From: Dyella japonica A8 | Lineage (GTDB): Bacteria > Pseudomonadota > Gammaproteobacteria > Xanthomonadales > Rhodanobacteraceae | NCBI RefSeq assembly: GCF_000725385.1 | Contig: NZ_CP008884.1 | Span: 806,001-870,000, forward strand | DNA: 64,000 nt | Direction: 5' to 3' | Part shown: in pieces, positions 60,889 through 64,000 of the stretch | Position numbering within the stretch: the stretch's first letter is position 1 | Layout: each line of letters opens with the position of its first letter | Program-made: the position numbers and the translations under genes | The notes under the pieces: generated by a model | Seen by the model: only the letters and a program-made list of their open reading frames with translations | Databases searched by the model: none | What the model was told of the DNA's origin: nothing

Positions 60889-60971
60889 TGTGGGAGCGCA
60901 CCCTGTGCGCGACAGCGGCGCCTCGTAGTCACGGCTCCGTTAGGTTGTCGCGCACAGGGTGCGCTCCCACA
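60889..60971. repeat. TGTGGGAGCGCACCCTGTGC pair nested in element C
   Basis: Complete second-family pair at the same internal position as in element A. The spacers are also alike (CCTCGTAGTCACGGCTCCGT here against TCTCGTAGTCACCGCTCCGC in A), so it was present before the copies diverged. Confidence 0.85.
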
Positions 60972-61394
60972 GAAAAGAGCGCGGTCGTGCGGGTTCCCTC
61001 AGAGCCAAAGTGAAGCAAGGCGCCGCTTTAAGCCCTCATCGCCATGGCGCGTTGCGAAGCGCATGGAACTACCCGCTGTTTAGAGGCGAAGGTCGCCAAG
61101 CAACAAACCGCCTCAAGCGTTCGAGCTTTTTCCCACGAAATGCTGCCAGCTCTGGCTCTCAAGGCCATTTTCTTTGGGTTACTTTTCTTTTGGGCCAGCA
61201 AAAGAAAAGTGACTCGGCCTTCGGCAGAAGGTCGAAACGCCCGCTGCGTAAGCGGCCCGATCGCGGTCACGTCCGAGGTGACAACCAACCGCAAAGTCAC
61301 TGGATGACCAGCCTTCGGCTGTTGTGAAGCGCCTCCGGCCTGCGCCGGGATGACGGGTAGGTAAGGTGAGGCGAGAGTGCCCCCTCACCCCCAC

Positions 61395-62219
61395 CTACTG
61401 CCCCGCCTGCGCCGCAAAATACCTCGCCGGCGGCTGCCCAAAACTCCGCCGGAACATCGCCACAAACGCACTCACACTCGCATACCCCAACGCATCCGCC
61501 ACCGACGACACCGGCTCGCCATCCGCCAGCCGCTCAAGCCCGCGCGACAACCGCGCCAATTGCCGCCACTGCGCAAAACTCAACGCCGTCTCGCTGCGGA
61601 ACAAGCGGCTGAGGCTGCGCGGCGACAGGCCCGCCCACACCGCCCACTCGTCCAGCCCACGGTTGTCGTTCGGGTTCTCCAACAGCGCCACGGCGATGCG
61701 CAATGCACGGCGGTCCGTCGGCATCGGCAGGTGCAGTGGTTCGTGGCGCGCGCGGCAGATCTCTTCCAGCAGGACGCGGGTGATCCGCTCCTGGCTCTCG
61801 TCGAGCTCCCGCTCCCATACCCATGAACTCGCGCGGCGCACCAGCGCGCGCATCAGTTCGGTGACACCGATGACGCAGGGGGCGGCGGGCAGGCAGCCGC
61901 ATTCAAGCGGGGTGACGAACACACCCCAGCCGCTCATCGCGCCGCTGAGGGTCACCGTGTGCTCCACGCCCGCCGGCATCCAGCCCGCGCGGTGCGGCGG
62001 CAGCAACCAGGAGCCCTGCGCCGTGCGCACGTGCACCAGCCCGCTTTCCACGCAGTACAGCTGGCCTCGCGCGTGGGAATGCCAGTCGTACTGGCGGGTG
62101 TTTTCGCTGTATTCGCTCGAGGCCTCGCCTTCGGTCCAATAGGCGATCACGGAGGGGCCGTCCAGTCGTTCGATCAACGCGTGGAACTGTGCTTCATCCT
62201 TCTCGGTGACATGACCCAT
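61395..62219 (-). CDS. AraC family transcriptional regulator with cupin-type sensor
   Basis: A 274-residue regulator. The N-terminal part contains YDWHSHARGQLYCVESG (cupin-like HxH) and LLPPHRAGWMPAGVEHTV. The C-terminal AraC double HTH spans about residues 175-265 (LDEWAVWAGLSPRSLSRLFR; VADALGYASVSAFVAMFRRS). The inducer is unknown. It is divergent from the unknown small gene and the marR-efflux operon, which it might also influence. Its stop codon abuts composite element C. Confidence 0.88.
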   Translation of the reverse strand: MGHVTEKDEAQFHALIERLDGPSVIAYWTEGEASSEYSENTRQYDWHSHARGQLYCVESGLVHVRTAQGSWLLPPHRAGWMPAGVEHTVTLSGAMSGWGVFVTPLECGCLPAAPCVIGVTELMRALVRRASSWVWERELDESQERITRVLLEEICRARHEPLHLPMPTDRRALRIAVALLENPNDNRGLDEWAVWAGLSPRSLSRLFRSETALSFAQWRQLARLSRGLERLADGEPVSSVADALGYASVSAFVAMFRRSFGQPPARYFAAQAGQ

Positions 62220-62463
62220 GGCCGATTCTCGACAAACTTTGACCAAATAACGCTAACAGTATTCCCTGCGCCTGCTCAATCATGCTGGCCCGATCCCCAC
62301 CGCTGCCGCCGCTCGCGGTGCCAAACGCGGCGTCGGTCGCGGTTTCCCCCACCCGTGCCATTCCTCCTGCTTGAAGTGGCACGGTCACGCCCGCACCCCG
62401 ACACGCGTCCTGAAGAAGCAAGCACGCGGCGCCGCCGCCCGGCGTCGAAGGGAGAGCCGATCC

Positions 62464-62703
62464 ATGTCGATGATTGCCGTACGCACGCCCACCGCCGAGA
62501 CCGCCCCGCTGGAGGCATTCGTGGCCTGTGCCCACCAGATGCTGGCCCCCGAGACCCCCGAGGCCGCCCGCCGCGCGTTGGAGCCGCGGCTGGTCGCCCT
62601 GTTGCCGGCGCTGCGCGCGCTGGGGGTGTTCGAGCTGTTCGAGCTGCGCCATCCCGCCCTGCGCGCCTGGCTGGAAGACGAGATGCGGGAGGGGCGCCAT
62701 TGA
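62464..62703 (+). CDS. Small hypothetical protein upstream of marR
   Basis: A 79-residue helical, Ala/Glu/Leu-rich protein (MSMIAVRTPTAETAPLEAFV ... WLEDEMREGRH) with no membrane segment. Not recognised. The ATG follows GGGAGAGCCGATCC. It lies in the araC-marR gap and ends 86 bases before marR, upstream of the marR promoter, so it is probably a separate transcript. Confidence 0.5.
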   Translation: MSMIAVRTPTAETAPLEAFVACAHQMLAPETPEAARRALEPRLVALLPALRALGVFELFELRHPALRAWLEDEMREGRH

Positions 62704-62742
62704 GGTTGGCTCAAATTTGTTCGGGCAAAATCTATCCTGACC

Positions 62743-62784
62743 ATATTTGCCTTGACAAATATATTTCCGGCAATAAAATTGCCG
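62743..62784 (+). promoter_or_regulatory. marR promoter overlapped by two palindromic operators
   Basis: The promoter is TTGACA (62752-62757), a 16-base spacer and TAAAAT (62774-62779). Operator-like palindrome 1 is ATATTTG-CCTTGA-CAAATAT (62743-62762), covering the -35. Palindrome 2 is CGGCAAT-AAA-ATTGCCG (62768-62784), covering the -10. Both have perfect 7-base arms. This is the expected layout for MarR autorepression of an efflux operon. Confidence 0.75.
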
Positions 62785-62789
62785 TTCTC

Positions 62790-63245
62790 ATGAGCCCCTC
62801 TAACCCTCCTTCGTATCCGCAGGACAGCATTGGCGTCCTCGTTGGGCTGGTTCGCAGCGAGATCGTCCGCAAGATGGAGGCCGAGCTGCAGGCCTCGGGC
62901 GTGGACCTGCGCTTTACCCAGTTCCTGATCCTCAAGCGCCTTGCCCACATGGGCCCGATGTCAGCCAGCGAGCTCGCCCGCGCGGTGGAACTGGATGGCG
63001 GCGCCATGACCCGCCAGCTCGACCAGCTCGAACGCAAGGGCCTGCTGCGCCGCCAGCCGCATGAGCAGGACCGCCGCGCCCTGCGCATCGAGCTGACCCC
63101 GGCCGGCGATGCCATATGGCGACAGATCACGCCGTGCAACGACCGCGTCCTGGATGCGGCCCAGAAGGCGCTGAACCCGACCGAGCGTGAGCAGCTGCGC
63201 GATTACCTGGTGCGCGTGCTCGAAGCGCTCCGCGACATGAATTGA
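62790..63245 (+). CDS. MarR family transcriptional regulator
   Basis: A 151-residue winged-helix repressor: FTQFLILKRLAHMGPMSASE, LARAVELDGGAMTRQLDQLE (recognition helix) and the wing RRQPHEQDRRALRIELTPAG. MarR proteins release DNA on binding phenolic or drug-like ligands. It starts five bases after an operator palindrome and is followed after 29 bases by an RND outer-membrane component, so it is most likely the local repressor of that efflux system. Confidence 0.92.
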   Translation: MSPSNPPSYPQDSIGVLVGLVRSEIVRKMEAELQASGVDLRFTQFLILKRLAHMGPMSASELARAVELDGGAMTRQLDQLERKGLLRRQPHEQDRRALRIELTPAGDAIWRQITPCNDRVLDAAQKALNPTEREQLRDYLVRVLEALRDMN

Positions 63246-63274
63246 TCCGTTTCACTTTCCTGGAAACCAAGCCC

Positions 63275-64000
63275 ATGCGTCTGCAAATCCTTGCGGCAGC
63301 CACCGGCCTCTCCCTCGCGTTGGCGGGATGCGTCAGCAGCGGCGGCCTGCATCCGGAAGGCACGCTGACCGATGCCTCCTCGCTGAAGGCCGATCGCAGC
63401 CTGTCCGGCGCCGCCCTCTCCCCCGCTGCCTGGCCGGCCAATGACTGGTGGACGGGCCTGGGCGATCCGCAGCTCTCGGCCTTGATTACCGAGGCGCTGA
63501 AGGACAACCCGACCCTCGTCGTGGCCGACGCGCGCGCGCGCCAGGCGCAGGCGGAAGCCGGCGCGGCCGATGCCGACCGTGGCCCCAGTGTTTCCGCGGG
63601 CGCCAACGTGGTCGGCCAGCGCCTGCCGCTCACCGCCGCGCCGCCGGAACTGGGCGGCGGCAAGTTCACCTGGTTCAAGGATGCCCGCGCCAGCTTCAGC
63701 TGGGGTCTTGACCTGTGGGGCGGCAAGCGCGCCGCGTGGGAAGCGGCCGTCGGCATGCAGCGTGCGGCCGAGATCGAGCAGCAGGCAGCGCGTATCGAGC
63801 TGTCCACCAACGTGGCCCGCGCCTATGTGCAGCTGTCCTATGCCTACGCGCAGCAGGACGTGGCCAAGGCCGAGCATGAGCGCGCCACCACCGCACGCCA
63901 GCTGACCCAGCAGCGCGTCTCCGCCGGCCTGGACAACCAGCTGCAGCTCAAGCAGAGCGACACCGAGGTGGCGAATGCCGACCAGCAGGTGGCCGCCGCC
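63275..64000 (+). CDS. RND efflux outer-membrane lipoprotein, NodT/OprM type (3' end outside window)
   Basis: The first 242 codons of an outer-membrane factor that forms the exit duct of a tripartite efflux pump. The lipoprotein signal is MRLQILAAATGLSLALAGC. Then come WWTGLGDPQLSALITEALKD and ADARARQAQAEAGAADADRG, typical of the OEP repeat, and a long helical stretch. The frame is open at the window edge. The MFP and RND genes are expected downstream, outside the window. Confidence 0.92.
   Translation, partial: MRLQILAAATGLSLALAGCVSSGGLHPEGTLTDASSLKADRSLSGAALSPAAWPANDWWTGLGDPQLSALITEALKDNPTLVVADARARQAQAEAGAADADRGPSVSAGANVVGQRLPLTAAPPELGGGKFTWFKDARASFSWGLDLWGGKRAAWEAAVGMQRAAEIEQQAARIELSTNVARAYVQLSYAYAQQDVAKAEHERATTARQLTQQRVSAGLDNQLQLKQSDTEVANADQQVAAA

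Larger units (their letters stand above)
60589..61394. mobile_element. Composite multi-hairpin repeat element, copy C (internally deleted)
   Basis: Third copy. The left end CCCTCTCCCTGAAAGGGGAG, GGTTGGGGTGAGGGG and REP hairpin is mirrored by the right end CGGGATGACGGGTAGGTAAG ... CCCCCTCACCCCCACC, which stops exactly at the araC stop codon. Most of module 1 (roughly 250 bases including the GTGCC hairpin) is missing. The heptamer array, the GTGGGAGC pair and module 2 with ACTTTTCTTTTG-GGCCAG-CAAAAGAAAAGT (61191-61220) are present. Confidence 0.7.

Noticed and set aside
1..64000. CRISPR array
   Set aside because: The repeats found are inverted palindrome pairs or heptamer arrays. No regular 24-40 base direct repeats with unique spacers and no cas genes were seen.
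1..64000. tRNA, rRNA, tmRNA or RNase P RNA genes
   Set aside because: No cloverleaf with a TTCGANTC arm or other conserved RNA core was recognised by eye; a tRNAscan/Infernal run would be decisive.

Overview
The window is a high-G+C gammaproteobacterial chromosome segment next to the replication origin. Gene content and order point to Xanthomonadales, most likely Rhodanobacteraceae (Dyella, Luteibacter or Rhodanobacter-like). The evidence is dnaA divergent from rpmH-rnpA-yidC, rsmG-parA-parB, lptM-dapF-DUF484-xerC-hslV-hslU, a DPP-IV-type S9 peptidase, a plant-type PNGase A homologue and dense REP-like intergenic palindromes. The genus is an inference.

Layout. 1-5.2 kb: dnaA (cut by the window edge), a candidate oriC with tandem DnaA-box-like sites, rpmH, rnpA, yidC, mnmE. 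5.3-11.9 kb: a variable region with an orphan fimbrial adhesin, a lower-G+C large serine recombinase, a three-gene set ending in an SRAP (YedK/HMCES-like) protein, a DUF4279 protein and four copies of one palindrome. 12-19.4 kb: an ftsK lacking the usual first membrane segment, ribokinase, a Spy/LTXXQ periplasmic protein, a YfcG-like GST and a DPP-IV peptidase. 19.7-26.6 kb: the minus-strand lptM-dapF-DUF484-xerC-glpM-hslV-hslU cluster. 27.7-36.6 kb: a divergent GNAT / RLAN-ATP-grasp pair, aroE-ykgJ, PNGase A, a TonB-family protein, a small lipoprotein, an orphan TonB-relative and a gamma-carbonic anhydrase homologue. 36.8-46.8 kb: an NTE-like patatin, prlC, xth, a UPF0149 protein, pirin, a short SPFH protein and rsmG-parA-parB. 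48-60.6 kb: a glycosyltransferase, DUF488, a second patatin, a WYL regulator, membrane and outer-membrane proteins, hemC, an algR/algZ-type two-component pair, an esterase and a second S9 peptidase. 61.4-64 kb: an AraC regulator, an unknown small protein, then marR and the start of an RND efflux operon.

Functionally this is mostly housekeeping: replication and segregation (dnaA, parAB, xerC, ftsK), RNA maturation and modification (rnpA, mnmE, rsmG), envelope biogenesis (yidC, lptM), protein turnover (hslUV, prlC, S9 peptidases) and amino-acid or heme precursors (aroE, dapF, hemC).

The most unusual material lies between the genes. A composite element of about 0.8-0.95 kb occurs three times (26.7, 46.9 and 60.6 kb). 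Its ends are inverted repeats that include the local REP hairpin. Its interior is a chain of hairpins, one of which shows paired compensatory base changes between copies, and it carries a variable heptamer array. Two other points stand out. The LptM-like lipoprotein has a C-terminal domain that recurs as a separate lipoprotein 10 kb away (55 of 67 residues identical), and that second lipoprotein sits between two proteins that share a further uncharacterised domain. No tRNA, rRNA, CRISPR array or canonical parS site was recognised.
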